Assembly (NCBI GenBank): GCA_017553665.1
Contig: JAFZKM010000236.1
Span: 1 to 5,869, forward strand
Direction: 5' to 3'
Length of the DNA: 5,869 nt
Origin: Lachnospiraceae bacterium
GTDB taxonomy: Bacteria; Bacillota_A; Clostridia; Lachnospirales; Lachnospiraceae
The translations under genes and the position numbers were made by a program. Below the pieces are notes generated by a model that ran no database searches, was not told the DNA's origin, and was given only the letters and a program-made list of their open reading frames with translations. Positions 5,021-5,869 of the stretch are shown piece by piece (position 1 is the first letter of the stretch; the number at the start of each line of letters is the position of its first letter).

Positions 5021-5869
5021 ATGAGTACTAAGTGGCTTTATAACGATCTGATAAATTACATGGGGATGCATAAACTCCCTAAAGGCCTTGAAGAGGCTTT
5101 TAAGGAGTATTCGCCTGTTTACGAAACAGAATTGCTTCCGCATGAGTATTACGAAAAACTTCTGGCGCCTTACGATCTGCCTTCCGATAAGAAGGAATTC
5201 CTCGATAAGGCTCTCGCGGCCGTAGAGGCAGATGAGAAAGTTTTGTCATTCTCACATTTCTTTGTCTGGGACATGTGCTCGATGCGAAACAAGTACGACA
5301 TCGATAACTACACCGAGCTCGTTCCGAACTGTCTGGGTGAGTACAACACAGCCTACGCTTTCCTTATATTACTCGCGTGCGTACCCGTTTCCGAGAAGGA
5401 GATGAAACGCAGGGGCATTCCTTATGAATATTATGAGGACATTCCGCACAGGATGCTGAGAGACCAGCTGAAGCGTTATAAGGAGACAGGCAGGATAGAT
5501 GTGGAAGACATGCCGTGGAAGATGAACTTCTACACATTGACGATCTTCCTGCTCGACAGATTCTTGTTCATCCCTTATTGCCACGGCGAAAGATTCCGGA
5601 TGTACCGCAGCGTTAAAACAGGCGATGTGATCGCTCTTAACGAAGCCGGATGCACATATGACGCCGAAGGACAGCTGCTCGACTGGGGCTTCCCCGATGA
5701 GGAAGAAGGAGAGAGCGTCAGCGAGGAATACTCGGAGCGGCACGGAGCCGGAGATCCCGAGGTCAATGAGGACGGCAGAAAGAACGGCAACTATTACAGC
5801 CACAGAAAAGCGGAGAGCAGCGAAACATTCGTTACGACGCTTGACGAAACGGAAGACGGCATTACCGGA
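5021..5869 (+). CDS. Acyltransferase-domain protein (NAT_N / GNAT_C-like family), 3'-truncated by window
   Basis: An open frame of 283 codons runs from the ATG to the last base without a stop. The protein begins MSTKWLYNDLINYMGMHKLP and has no signal peptide, so it is probably cytoplasmic. Residues about 1-150 resemble the N-terminal domain of clostridial N-acyltransferase-like proteins (NAT_N). The segment FYTLTIFLLDRF (170-181) followed by PYCHGERFRMYRS and GDVIALNEAG, then TFVTTLDETEDGITG at the window edge, matches my memory of the start of the GNAT-like C-terminal domain (GNAT_C). Full members are roughly 350-420 residues, so about a third is missing. Residues about 225-267 are a hydrophilic, initially acidic insert (DEEEGES onward), probably a disordered loop. 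Donor and acceptor are unknown; acetyl-CoA is only a superfamily-level guess. The gene has its own promoter, divergent from the LacI-family gene, suggesting sugar-responsive control. The family assignment is by eye and moderately sure. Confidence 0.7.
   Translation, partial: MSTKWLYNDLINYMGMHKLPKGLEEAFKEYSPVYETELLPHEYYEKLLAPYDLPSDKKEFLDKALAAVEADEKVLSFSHFFVWDMCSMRNKYDIDNYTELVPNCLGEYNTAYAFLILLACVPVSEKEMKRRGIPYEYYEDIPHRMLRDQLKRYKETGRIDVEDMPWKMNFYTLTIFLLDRFLFIPYCHGERFRMYRSVKTGDVIALNEAGCTYDAEGQLLDWGFPDEEEGESVSEEYSERHGAGDPEVNEDGRKNGNYYSHRKAESSETFVTTLDETEDGITG

Noticed and set aside
4868..5143. Minus-strand 91-codon frame across the divergent promoter region
   Set aside because: Its AT-rich upstream part yields Phe/Leu/Tyr-rich sequence typical of untranslated DNA, and it overlaps both the promoters and the start of the acyltransferase gene.
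5369..5803. Minus-strand open frames opposite the acyltransferase gene
   Set aside because: The plus-strand frame is open for 283 codons to the window end, with a good promoter and ribosome binding site and family-like sequence.

Overview
The window looks like chromosomal DNA of a Gram-positive anaerobe of the class Clostridia. The basis is the purine-rich ribosome binding sites, a PgcA-type phospho-sugar mutase, a LacI-family repressor of clostridial flavour, a secreted protein with Ig-like and fibronectin-like domains, and an acyltransferase family I associate with Lachnospiraceae and Oscillospiraceae relatives. Coding DNA has mixed base composition and the intergenic DNA is AT-rich. The genus cannot be fixed from the sequence. 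No rRNA, tRNA, CRISPR array, insertion sequence or phage gene was seen.

Layout: (1) 1-1281 (+), the C-terminal three quarters of a phosphoglucomutase/phosphomannomutase, cut by the window start just after its catalytic serine. (2) 1308-1979 (+), a stand-alone left-handed beta-helix protein resembling the acetyltransferase half of GlmU, probably co-transcribed with the mutase. (3) 2128-3702 (+), a secreted multidomain protein with its own leader, which contains a 9-bp inverted repeat. (4) 3713-3745, a strong bidirectional terminator between convergent genes. (5) 3777-4799 (-), a LacI-family repressor. (6) 4800-5020, a 221-bp divergent control region with two well-formed sigma-A-type promoters and several operator-like repeats. 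(7) 5021-5869 (+), a protein of a NAT_N/GNAT_C-like acyltransferase family, open at the window end.

Working together: the mutase interconverts hexose 6- and 1-phosphates, and the beta-helix protein may act on a sugar phosphate or nucleotide sugar derived from that pool (inference). The secreted protein appears to be a separate transcription unit. The LacI-type regulator probably represses itself and the divergent acyltransferase gene, because candidate operators lie within or beside both promoters. The most interesting parts are this control region, the uncharacterised acyltransferase with its acidic insert, and the secreted protein, whose N-terminal half I cannot assign to a family.
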